A stretch of 64,000 nt of DNA from Ovoidimarina sp963698645. Lineage in GTDB: Bacteria; Pseudomonadota; Alphaproteobacteria; Rhodobacterales; Rhodobacteraceae. A model generated the notes under the pieces. That model worked only from the letters and a program-made list of their open reading frames with translations, searched no databases and had not been told where the DNA came from. Made by a program: the position numbers and the translations under genes. Every line of letters starts with the position of its first letter. The stretch's first letter is position 1. This document shows, piece after piece, positions 1-8,751 of this stretch. The DNA is taken from positions 744,001 to 808,000 of the forward strand of contig CAVORP010000009.1 of NCBI GenBank assembly GCA_963698645.1. Direction: 5' to 3'.

Positions 1-1095
1 CGGCGCATCACCCGCGGCGGGCGCCGGCTGGAACGCGAGCATGCGCATCAGCGTCATCTCGAAGCCAATGCGCGGGCTCGGTGCCAGCGCGAGATCACGG
101 CGTCCGGTGATCGCCAGTTGATAAAACAGCTGCACCGATTCCGGCGCGAGTCGCTGGGCGAACCCGGCCACCGGCCAGGCGGCGTCGCTGGCCGCGCCCG
201 GAATCAACTGTTCGACCTGGATCGCGTGCATCGCCTCGGCGAAGGCGTCGAGCACGGTCGCGTAGTCGGGCTGGAACTCGGAGGCCTGCTGGATCAACGC
301 GGCGAGCGCCGCGGCATCGTCGCGCAGGATCGCGTCGAGAAAATCGGTGACCGCACCGCGGTCAATAGTGCCGAGCATGGTGCGCACTTCGGACGCAACC
401 AGCTTGCCGCCACCGAACGCGATCGCCTGGTCGAGCAGGCTCAGTGCATCGCGCAGGCTGCCATTGCCGCCGCGCGCGATTTCGCGCACCGACTCGGGAT
501 CGTGTTCGATCTGCTCGGCGGCGAGGATGCGGTCGATCTGGAACACGATCTGTTCGATCGTCAGCCGCTTCAGGTTGAACTGCAGGCAACGCGAGAGCAC
601 GGTGACCGGCAGCTTTTGCGGGTCGGTGGTCGCGAGCAGGAACTTGGCGTGGCCGGGCGGTTCCTCCAGCGTCTTCAGCAACGCGTTGAAGGCATTCTTC
701 GACAGCATGTGCACTTCGTCGATCAAGTACACCTTGTAGCGGCCACGTGCCGGCATGTACTGCGCGTTCTCGATCAGCTCGCGCACGTCATCGACGCCGG
801 TGTTGCTGGCGGCGTCGATCTCCAACAGGTCGAAGAAGCGGCCGGCATCGACGTCGTTGCAGATCGAACAAACGCCGCAAGGCTCGGCCGAGGTGCCGCG
901 CTCGCAATTCAGCGATTTCGCGAAGATGCGCGCGATCGTGGTCTTGCCGACGCCGCGGGTGCCGGTGAACAGGAAGGCATGGTGGATGCGGCCGCTGTCG
1001 AGCGCATGGCTGAGCGCGCGCACCACATGTTCCTGGCCGACCAGTTCAGCGAAGCGCTTCGGGCGCCATTTGCGTGCGAGGACCTGATACGACAT
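1..1095 (-). CDS. dnaX: DNA polymerase III gamma/tau subunit (5' part, runs off the window)
   Basis: Clamp-loader ATPase of the DNA polymerase III holoenzyme. The first 365 codons are present; the rest lies before base 1. The start is the ATG at 1095, giving MSYQVLARKWRPKRF, the standard DnaX N-terminus. Visible are a Walker A box (GTRGVGKTT), the four-cysteine zinc module (C-x8-C-x2-C-x2-C), Walker B with DEVH (VYLIDEVHMLS), the SRC sensor segment (TVLSRCLQF) and the start of domain III. It is transcribed away from the tRNA-Ser gene. No A-AAA-AAG slippage site for the gamma form is seen in the part present. The reading frame is intact. Identification is secure; only the C-terminus is missing. 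Confidence 0.96.
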   Translation of the reverse strand, partial: MSYQVLARKWRPKRFAELVGQEHVVRALSHALDSGRIHHAFLFTGTRGVGKTTIARIFAKSLNCERGTSAEPCGVCSICNDVDAGRFFDLLEIDAASNTGVDDVRELIENAQYMPARGRYKVYLIDEVHMLSKNAFNALLKTLEEPPGHAKFLLATTDPQKLPVTVLSRCLQFNLKRLTIEQIVFQIDRILAAEQIEHDPESVREIARGGNGSLRDALSLLDQAIAFGGGKLVASEVRTMLGTIDRGAVTDFLDAILRDDAAALAALIQQASEFQPDYATVLDAFAEAMHAIQVEQLIPGAASDAAWPVAGFAQRLAPESVQLFYQLAITGRRDLALAPSPRIGFEMTLMRMLAFQPAPAAGDAP

Positions 1096-1154
1096 CACGG
1101 CACCGGTTGGGAACGCGCATTGTGCCAACCCCAGGCGCGCGCGGCCAGTTCGGC

Positions 1155-1183
1155 TTGAGCCAAACCCCGCGAACGGCTACAGT
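1155..1183 (+). promoter_or_regulatory. Sigma-70 type promoter for tRNA-Ser(GGA)
   Basis: A -35 box TTGAGC (1155-1160) and a -10 box TACAGT (1178-1183) are separated by exactly 17 bases. They lie 42 bases upstream of the mature tRNA, leaving room for a short 5' leader. The boxes are read by eye only. The SRP RNA gene downstream may be co-transcribed. Confidence 0.5.
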
Positions 1184-1225
1184 GCGCGCCCCCGCCGCAG
1201 CCAGTGGTCGCGTCGGGGTTCCAGT

Positions 1226-1318
1226 GGAGCGATGTCCGAGCGGTTGAAGGAGCACGCCTGGAAAGTGTGTATACGGCTTATCCCCGTATCGAGGGTTCGA
1301 ATCCCTCTCGCTCCGCCA
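1226..1318 (+). tRNA. tRNA-Ser (anticodon GGA)
   Basis: Class II tRNA with a long variable arm. The acceptor stem GGAGCGA pairs with TCGCTCC, CCA is encoded (1316-1318), and the anticodon loop CTGGAAA gives GGA. Length is 93 nt including CCA. It reads UCC/UCU serine codons. Confidence 0.95.
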
Positions 1319-1379
1319 GCTCTACCCCGCCCCGTCATCCCGGCTCGCCGGTGGGATGGGAGGAAACGCCAGTTTCTAT

Positions 1380-1490
1380 GGTGGTCTCCGTCGGTTCCTC
1401 GCGACGATAGGTGGAAAACCCCGCCAGGCCCGGAAGGGAGCAACGGTATTCACTGATTCGGGTGCCGAGGGCCAGCCGGCGGAGGCCGCC
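1380..1490 (+). ncRNA. ffs: 4.5S signal recognition particle RNA
   Basis: Small bacterial SRP RNA, which binds Ffh (SRP54) for co-translational membrane targeting. The conserved apical signature CAGGCCCGGAAGGGAGCA is present near 1425-1442. The ends form a long rod: GGTGGTCTCCGTCGG at 1380-1394 pairs with CCGGCGGAGGCCGCC at 1476-1490, using only Watson-Crick and G-U pairs. Length of about 111 nt fits the 4.5S class. It lies 61 bases downstream of tRNA-Ser on the same strand. The ends are set by the stem and could be off by a few bases. Confidence 0.93.
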
Positions 1491-1551
1491 GCTCCAGCAA
1501 TGGCGAGCGATATCACTGAGCACTGCGCGTCAGTGAAAAGCGACTCACGAT

Positions 1552-4500
1552 TCATTCCGACCAAGCATGCGAGAGCGATTCCGCCTGCTTCAGCACAAGC
1601 TCAACAGCATCAGCTTGCTGATCAGGCGGGTACTTCCACTTCTGCAGCGAGCGTCGCACCAGAATGCGCAGCCGCGCCCGCACGCTTTCGCGCACCTGCC
1701 AGTCCACCGTGGTGCTGGCTCGCAGCTTTTCGGTGATCTCGATGGCGATCTTCTTCAGGATGTCGTCGCCCAGCTCACGCACCGCGCTTTCGTTATTGGC
1801 CAGCGCATCGTAGAAGGCGATTTCGTCCTGGCCCAGACCCAGCGCGGCTTCGCGCTCCAGCACCGCCTGGAACTCCTTGGCCATCTGGATCAGCTCCTCG
1901 ATGACCTGTGCTGTCTCGATCGCACGGTTGTGGTACTGCCGCAGGGTCTCCAGCAGGCGGTCGCCGTACTTCTTCTCCTGGACCACGTTGTTGCGCGCCC
2001 GTGCCTTGATCTCGTCGCGCAGCAGCTTCTCCAGCAGCTCCACGGCCAGGTTGCGGCTCTCCATCTGCCGCACGTCTTCGAGGAACTCGTCTGACAGCAG
2101 GCCGATATTGGGCTTGTCCAAACCTGCCAGCGCAAAGATATCCGACACGCCATCGGCCACGATGGCGTTGTCCAGGATCTGCTTGAGTGCGCTGTTCTTT
2201 TCTTCGGTGGATGCGCTTCTTGTCCACCGTGGTGAACTTGGTGATGGCCGCCTTGATGGCCGCGAAGAAGGCGATCTCCTTGCGCAGCGCGGCAGCCTCG
2301 ATCCAGCGTGCCGCACAGAGAGAAGGCCTTGCTCACGGCCATCATCGTGTCCAGAAAGCGCGTCTTGCCGTCCTTCAGGCCGAGCAGGTGGTTGGCGCAC
2401 GGCACCAGCAGCGGCAGCAGCCTGCGGTTTCGAACGCGCTGTAGTCAAAGCCGTGCATCATGCCGCGCACGATGTCCATCTTCTCCAGCAGCACCGCCAA
2501 GCGCCTCGGCGGCGTTGTGTGTCGGGTCGCCTTTGCCCTTGGCGTCGGTGTAGGTCTTGAGCGCGGCTTTCAGCTCGTTGGCAATGCCGATGTAGTCGAC
2601 CACCAGGCCGCCCGGCTTGTTCTTGAACACCCGGTTCACGCGGGCGATGGCCTGCATCAGGTTGTGGCCCTTCATGGGCTTGTCCACGTACATCGTGTGG
2701 CAGCACGGCGCGTCGAAGCCGGTCAGCCACATGTCGCGCACGATCACCAGCTTCAGCGGATCTTTCGGGTCCTTGAAGCGCTTCTCCAGTCGCTTCTTCA
2801 CCTGCCTGCGTGTAGAAGGTGCGGCTGCAGCAGCGCCTTGTCGGCGGCAGAGCCGGTCATCACCATCTTGATGGCGCCCTTCTCCGGGTCGTCGTTGTGC
2901 CAGTCGGGCCGCAGCGGCCACGATAGCGCGTTGTAGAGCTGCACGCAGATGTCGCGGCTCATGCAGACGATCATGGCCTTGCCGTCCAATGGTGCGATGC
3001 GCGTTTCGAAGTGCTCGCACCAGGTCCTTGGCCACCTGCTGCAGGCGCGGCTCGGCACCCACCAGCTTTTCCAGCGCGGCCCATTCGCTCTTGGTCTTCT
3101 CGCGGCTGGCGATGTCTTCTTCGTCTTCCACCACCTCATCCACCTGGGCGTTGAGCGCGTCGATCTCGGCCTGGTTCACGTCCAGCTTGGCCAGGCGGCT
3201 CTCGTAGAAGATCGGCACCGTCGCGCCGTCGTCCACCGCGTCCTGGATGTCGTAGATGCTGACGTAGTCGCCGAACACCGCGCGGGTGTCCTTGTCTTCC
3301 AGCGCAATCGGCGTGCCGGTGAAGCCGATGAAGGTGGCGTTCTTCAGCGCATCGCGCAGGTGCTTGGCGTAGCCGAACACGTACTTGCCGGTCTTGGTGT
3401 CCAGCCGGCCCTTCATGCCGTACTGGCTGCGGTGCGCCTCGTCCGAGATCACCACGATGTTGGAGCGGCCCGACAGCAGCGGGTGCGCGTCTTCGCTCTT
3501 CCAGCAGCGCGAACTTCTGCACCGTCGTGAAGATGATGCCGCCCGCCTGGCGCGAGGCCAGCATCTCGCGCAGTTCATCGCGGCTGTCCGCCTGCACCGG
3601 CGTGGTCTTGAGCAAGTCGCTGGCCGCGCAGAAGGTGCCGAACAGCTGGCCGTCCAGGTCGTTGCGGTCGGTCACCACCACCAGCGTCGGGTTCTTCATC
3701 TCCGGCTGCTGCAGCAGCTTGCCCGCGTAGCAGGCCATGGTGATGCTCTTGCCCGAGCCCTGCGTGTGCCACACCACGCCCGCCTTGCGCGAGCCGGGCT
3801 TCACCTCCTTGCCGTAGGTGGCGCGTTCTTCGCGCACCTCCAGCAAGCCCTTGTCGGCGTCCTGCGCGGCGATCACCGTGGCACGCACTGCCTCGCGCAC
3901 GGCGTGGAACTGGTGGTAGCCCGCAATCTTCTTGATGATGATGTCGCCGTCCTGCTCGAACAGCACGAAAGTGGCGCAGGTAGTCCAGGAACAGCTCAGG
4001 CTCGAAGAAGCCGCGCACCAGCGTTTCCAGCTCCATTTGCAGCCGTGGCCGGTCGTCTTCGTTGGCAATGGTGCGCCAGGGCATCATGCGCTCGGCATTG
4101 GCCGTGAGCGAACCCACGCGCGCAGTGAAGCCGTCGCTGACCACCAGCGCCTCGTTGCAGTTGAACAGGTCGGCTGATCTCGTCCTTGTAGGTCTGCAGC
4201 TGGTTGAAAGCATCCCAGATGTCGGTCTGCTCGTTTGCAGGATTCTTCAGCTCGATCACCGCCAGCGGCAGGCCGTTGATGAAAGCCACGAGGTCAGGGC
4301 GCCGCGGCTGTTTGCTGCCGGTACGGTGAACTGGTTAACCACCAGGAATTCGTTGTTCTGCGCGTTGGCAAAGTCGATCAGGCTGCACCAGATCGGTCTT
4401 CCTTCGCGTCTGCCTTCGGCAAACTCCACCGCCACGCCCGAAAGCAGCAGCCGATGAAAGCTCCGGTTGCGCACCAGCAACTGCGGCTCGCTGATGGTGT

Positions 4501-4717
4501 GCAAGGTGTGAACCGCCTGCTCCAGCGCCGCGGGCGGAATGTGCGGATTGATGCGCGCCAACGCGGCCAGCAATCGGTCGCGCAGCATCACCTGACGGTA
4601 GTCGGTCCGCTCGGGGCTGATGCCCTCGGGAGCGATGTCCGGCCCATGCGCAAACTGCCAGCCAACTTCCCGAAACCAGCCGATGCACAGGTCTTCGAAC
4701 TGTTGTTCGCTCAGCAT
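1552..4717 (-). pseudogene. hsdR: Type I restriction enzyme R subunit, split by about ten frame changes
   Basis: The motor/endonuclease subunit of a type I R-M system, readable end to end only by switching frame repeatedly. From the start at 4717 (MLSEQQFEDLCIGW) one finds the PD-(D/E)xK nuclease core (PDLVAFINGLPLAVIELKNP, near 4290), Walker A (WHTQGSGKS, near 3750), the DEAH box (VVISDEAHRSQYG, near 3450), later helicase motifs (GFTGTPIA; ARVNRVFKN) and the C-terminal coupling domain ending HAWSE at 1552. Frame changes fall near 4300, 4175, 3980, 3495, 3010, 2810, 2500, 2420, 2305 and 2220. Total length matches a full HsdR, and no large deletion is seen. The neighbouring hsdS and ATPase genes are intact. 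It is either a recent pseudogene or a stretch of poor sequence; conserved genes elsewhere in the window show the same kind of indels, so error is plausible. Confidence 0.85.
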
Positions 4718-4852
4718 GATTTTGAAGGCTCCCTGTCGAACGCTGATGCACCACCCACGGCATCATCGGTTAGCGATGAAATAAGAAAAGCCTTATACAT
4801 CCGAAAGTTACACTGGATCTCGCTGGCCGGAAGGGGGAGCAATGAAATGCAC

Positions 4853-6262
4853 TCAAGCCCAAGCCGGGATGTACCGGGCATAACGTCGCGAGTCAGGCGC
4901 ATTCGGGTCGCTCTTGATCAACCCCTGATCGATGGTTGCGGTGATGATCTGCGAAACCGTGTTGCTGCTGCCTTCCGGAAGACCGAAACGCTCCCGCAAG
5001 GACTGATTCGTCATCTGCTTGCGCAGCACGTACTGCAGCACGCAATGTTGGTAGCAGGCCCGCACCCGATCCCCGCCATTCATGTCGCGGAACAAACGCG
5101 GCCCATAGATCACCACGATCGTCCGCCTATGGCTGGTCAAGAATTCCGGTGCGGGCAATTGCATCAGTTCGGCTGTCTCGATCACCCGATCAATGCCACT
5201 ACTTTTTTCCTCGCAAATGCCAAAGCGCCGCATGAGATCGGCCAGCCGTTCGTTGCGCGAAAGGTAGCCATCGATGAATCGCTCCACCGGAACGATCGGC
5301 TCACCTGGATTGGAAATTTCGACGCGATTGCCAAACACCTCCACCACTGGTGATGCGCCGCCGATTTCAAAGTCCTGGTGAATCAGCGCATTGGCCAACA
5401 GCTCACGAACCACCACCTCGGGCAGCAGTTTCACTTCCTTGCGCAGCGCACCTTCAATGACTTCGTTCTGCGGCAACTTGCCCATCACGTAGCCCACCAA
5501 TCCGGTGAATCCCACCGCATAGCCCTTCTCGCCGGTGATGTCCGACACGGTCTGCAACTTCGACTCGCCGTCATAAACGATCACCCGCGCGGCCTTGCGA
5601 CCAAGGTCGGGAAAGTCTTTCAGATTCTTGGCCAGCAGCACTGCACCGATGCGCAAGATGTGAAAGCCGGCAGCGCTACGCTCGATCAAGCGTTCGTCCT
5701 GCAACCGCGCCAAAACTCCCTTCTGATCCGTGGGATAGGGCAAACGCAGCAGCTCGAAAAACGTCTGCGTGTCCAGTCGCTGCACCACATCCTGTGCCGA
5801 CACGTCGCGGAGCGCCGGCATTTCCAGCCAATTGGGCCCGCCTTCGGCGAAGATCCTGCGCAACTGGTCCTCACTCATGGGAACCAGTTCTTCACCCGAG
5901 CGCATCAAGTAAGCACCTTCGTGGTGATAGGCGGTGCCCTTCGGCCGCCCAGGAATGTTGAAGACCACAACCCGCCCTTGCGGATGATCTACAGCCTCAA
6001 CGTCGACGCGAAAACCTACCCAGTGGAACAATTTTTCGGCGATGACTTGTGTGTCCTGAAACGCAAGGCTCCCGACCACAGCACGCGGCGGCCTGTCGGC
6101 AACGCCAAGCACCAAATGCCCACCGCCCTCATTCGCGATGGCCACGCAATAACGACACAACTTGACGGTGTCGAACTGATTACGCGCCTCCTTGAACTCC
6201 AGCCGCTGCGTCTCCGACACTACGCCACGCCAGATATCGATTTGCGCCGGTGTGATGCTCAT
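4853..6262 (-). CDS. AlbA_2 (Schlafen-like) / GHKL ATPase-domain protein embedded in the R-M operon
   Basis: A 469-residue protein. Residues about 15-130 carry an AlbA_2/Schlafen-type fold signature (LEFKEAR ... AIANEGGGHLVLGVAD). Residues about 280-390 resemble the C-terminal GHKL-type ATPase module of COG2865 proteins (VVRELLANALIHQDF ... VEVFGNRVEISNPGEP). The tail has a winged-helix-like segment. Annotation pipelines often call such proteins ATP-binding or predicted transcriptional regulators; family members occur repeatedly among genes linked to type I R-M loci. The start ATG overlaps the stop of the SIR2 gene by ATGA, so the two are translationally coupled. A 135-base gap with an AT-rich TATAAG element then separates it from hsdR. 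No frameshift. Whether it regulates the operon or acts as a defence effector cannot be read from sequence. Confidence 0.82.
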   Translation of the reverse strand: MSITPAQIDIWRGVVSETQRLEFKEARNQFDTVKLCRYCVAIANEGGGHLVLGVADRPPRAVVGSLAFQDTQVIAEKLFHWVGFRVDVEAVDHPQGRVVVFNIPGRPKGTAYHHEGAYLMRSGEELVPMSEDQLRRIFAEGGPNWLEMPALRDVSAQDVVQRLDTQTFFELLRLPYPTDQKGVLARLQDERLIERSAAGFHILRIGAVLLAKNLKDFPDLGRKAARVIVYDGESKLQTVSDITGEKGYAVGFTGLVGYVMGKLPQNEVIEGALRKEVKLLPEVVVRELLANALIHQDFEIGGASPVVEVFGNRVEISNPGEPIVPVERFIDGYLSRNERLADLMRRFGICEEKSSGIDRVIETAELMQLPAPEFLTSHRRTIVVIYGPRLFRDMNGGDRVRACYQHCVLQYVLRKQMTNQSLRERFGLPEGSSNTVSQIITATIDQGLIKSDPNAPDSRRYARYIPAWA

Positions 6263-7420
6263 TCGAACACGACCTGCCGTCGCGCTACTGCGATAGCCAG
6301 CTTCAAAATCTGCTCCAACAGGCTGTGATCAGGATAGCCCTCGACATTGGGAGGAGTGAAGTACCAGAGCGGTCGAATCTTCAATTGCAGCAAGCGAGCT
6401 TCTTTCCGCGCACGTTCTTGCGGTGTGGCCGGTTCGTTGAGCAACGCGAAGTGATCGGGAATCTCAAAAGCCGCCTCATCGACAACCGATTTGAACAGGT
6501 CTAGCGTCTTGTCCTGCTCCAGGCTGCAGCCTACGAACAACAAAGAATGGCTGATGAAGATTTGCCGTAGAGCCCGAGGCAACTGATTCTGGAAAGAGAG
6601 TGGCTCACCGTAGGCCGTCTGATATTGAGATTGCGTAAAGACGTAGGTGTTTTCCTGGCGTGCGTCACCGTGAAGCTTCAGGATGCAGCGCTCACCACGC
6701 AGCAGGCGCTGTACAAAAGCGTTCCCGGGTTGCATGCCATACATGTAGCCGTCGAGTGCGTGACCGCGCTGCTGGAACAGGTCTTCGATCACGGTATCGA
6801 AATTGGTGGTGACAATGCAGCCCTGGGCCAACTCGGGCAGCAAGAGCACAGGGCCGGACACCATGCCGGCACGCTGGCGGAATTCGGTCTTGATGAAATG
6901 CCGAACCTGATCCGCCGATGCGTCGTGCAGCATCTGCGCGGCTTGAAGGTAGTCGTATCGGGCCATCAAGGTTTCGATGTCTTGCGCATCAAGTCCATCC
7001 AGCTTCTTGGCCATCTTCCGTAAGGCCTCACCCCACATCGGGTAACCGCACGCTCGTCGAAAGGCCCGCCCCGACAAATGGCGCGATGCGTCCAAGCCGG
7101 ATGGCATCAACCAGATCACGAAACACCGCTTCCTGGTCGGACTGTTGGATGAACGCCGTGGCGGCTTCGTGCCGATCGACTTGCTGCCGCCCTTCCCAAT
7201 GATCCAGCTCGTCGAGATAAGCATCCCGATCGGCCCAATACAGCACCTCGCTCACTTGATAAGCGTAGGTGTGCTCCGGGTCTTTCAAGCTCGTGAATGC
7301 CAGCGGCTCCGCGTCATCCAACACGGCGTTGAACTCTTCGTTGGTGGAGTAAGCCGTCTGCAAGGCCTCCTCGACCTTATCGACGATCAACTTATTTTCG
7401 CGGAGCTTCTTGATGTCCAT
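6259..7420 (-). CDS. SIR2-domain protein (probable NAD-hydrolysing defence effector), one frame change
   Basis: About 386 residues if a single-base indel near 7045-7052 is corrected. Residues 1-100 form an acidic helical N-terminal region of unknown function. The SIR2 fold follows: nucleotide-binding loop FVGAGLS, then TTNFDTVIEDLF, CILKLHGD and LLFVGCSLEQDKT, all typical of the SIR2_2 type found in defence proteins rather than of protein deacetylases. The coding start is ATG 7420, two bases after the hsdS stop (TAGTGATG), and the stop overlaps the next gene by ATGA. It is therefore co-translated with the R-M genes. Known SIR2 defence proteins deplete NAD to abort infection; that role is inferred here. 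The one frame change sits immediately after the GAG-LS loop and is probably a sequence error, since both sides are well conserved. Confidence 0.8.
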
Positions 7421-7422
7421 CA

Positions 7423-8751
7423 CTAGGCCCCAGTCGATGCCGCGAATTCGCTGGCCATATCGACCAACACTTCGCCTGAGAGGAGCCTGGGGAGCAGAGA
7501 GTCTCGAAGATCGGTCAGCACCCTAATAGCGTCTAAGTTGGTGCGAATTGCCTCCCTCAGCGTAGATACATCCTCATCAAATTTCAGCATCACAGATGAA
7601 TCGGCCCGAACCAGTTCACGGCGATAAGCATTTTCCCGATTGAGTCCTGGAACTGCCGCGTCTGTGTTCATTTTTTCGAGCCCAAGTGTCTGCATGGCGT
7701 AGTAACAATACGTCAGCGAGGCAGTTAGCGGGCGCACGTAATAGGTCGTATCGATGGGAAAGAAGGGTTCGTCTTCCCAGTACAGACTGCCTACAGTGCC
7801 TTTGCGACCTACAATGATTGAGCCATGTGGAACAAGCGCAGTGTTGTGGTACCCAGTGATTCCACCAGAACCATAAACAGGAACGGTTCCTTTTTGACGG
7901 TCGGTTGATTTGAGTGCTTTGCCGTATACCAACTCGAGCAGGTTGCCGACACGCTTCCCTTCCCAACCCATCGGAATCTCCCCTAACTTCGAGTCCTCCA
8001 TCTCATCCGGAAACAGCGCGGCGGTTGCGGCGAGTTGGTCGAATTGTTCGCGCGGCAGTGCGTCGAGTTCGGCATCGGGCTTGCCGCTGATGGCGCTCAT
8101 GGCGGCGCGCAGCGGGTCGCGGCCTTCTTGTTTGGCGGAGACCTTGGCTTTGACCGGGTCGAATTTGACAAACCACGACTTGAAGATGGCTTGCGCCATT
8201 GCTTCGAGGGTTTGGTTGATTCGCTGATTGAGGTCGATTTTGTCGTCGATGCTCCGAAGGATTCCGGAAATGCATCGCTGCATGACCGGATCAACCCAAG
8301 GCACCAAGAGTTCGGATAGGTCTGACCCGCGGATGCCAGAGGCCCCTGCACCCTGCTCAACGATCGATTCAATCAGTGAACGCCCAGCAGAACTGCGGAA
8401 AAAATAGAAGTAATAGTGGGGATCGGCAAGGTCCCTATTGAGACGACAACGGATGACATGCGACTCAAAGCAAACCTCCTCTTCGTCATGAACGAAGATC
8501 GAGCACTTTCCTGCACCAGACAGAACCAATGACTGTCTGGCAAATAGAAGATCATCCGCCGAGAGTAGAGAGGTGCTTCGCTCGGCCGAGTTGAGCGGAA
8601 CTCTGTCCATCGAAACATTGACGATGCGAGAGTTTGCAAACAGCTCACCCATGTTGACCAGCTTTGTGCCTGCACCACGAACAGCCTTCGGTTTGGTCAG
8701 GCCGTTGCGAAGTGGAATGGCGAACAGCTCCTTGAAAGGCCTAGATTGCAT
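7423..8751 (-). CDS. hsdS: Type I restriction-modification specificity subunit
   Basis: DNA-recognition subunit that directs both methylation and cleavage. The intact 442-residue protein has the two-target-domain layout: a first recognition domain (about 1-160), a central conserved helix (DDKIDLNQRINQTLEAMAQ, about 170-190), a second recognition domain (about 255-385, with GTVPVYGSGGITGYH and IIVGRKGTVGSLYW), and a C-terminal conserved helix ending DLRDSLLPRLLSGEV. The start ATG at 8751 overlaps the expected end of hsdM. The recognition domains are visibly richer in A/T than the housekeeping genes around, as usual for horizontally exchanged hsdS. The target sequence cannot be predicted by eye. 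Confidence 0.94.
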   Translation of the reverse strand: MQSRPFKELFAIPLRNGLTKPKAVRGAGTKLVNMGELFANSRIVNVSMDRVPLNSAERSTSLLSADDLLFARQSLVLSGAGKCSIFVHDEEEVCFESHVIRCRLNRDLADPHYYFYFFRSSAGRSLIESIVEQGAGASGIRGSDLSELLVPWVDPVMQRCISGILRSIDDKIDLNQRINQTLEAMAQAIFKSWFVKFDPVKAKVSAKQEGRDPLRAAMSAISGKPDAELDALPREQFDQLAATAALFPDEMEDSKLGEIPMGWEGKRVGNLLELVYGKALKSTDRQKGTVPVYGSGGITGYHNTALVPHGSIIVGRKGTVGSLYWEDEPFFPIDTTYYVRPLTASLTYCYYAMQTLGLEKMNTDAAVPGLNRENAYRRELVRADSSVMLKFDEDVSTLREAIRTNLDAIRVLTDLRDSLLPRLLSGEVLVDMASEFAASTGA

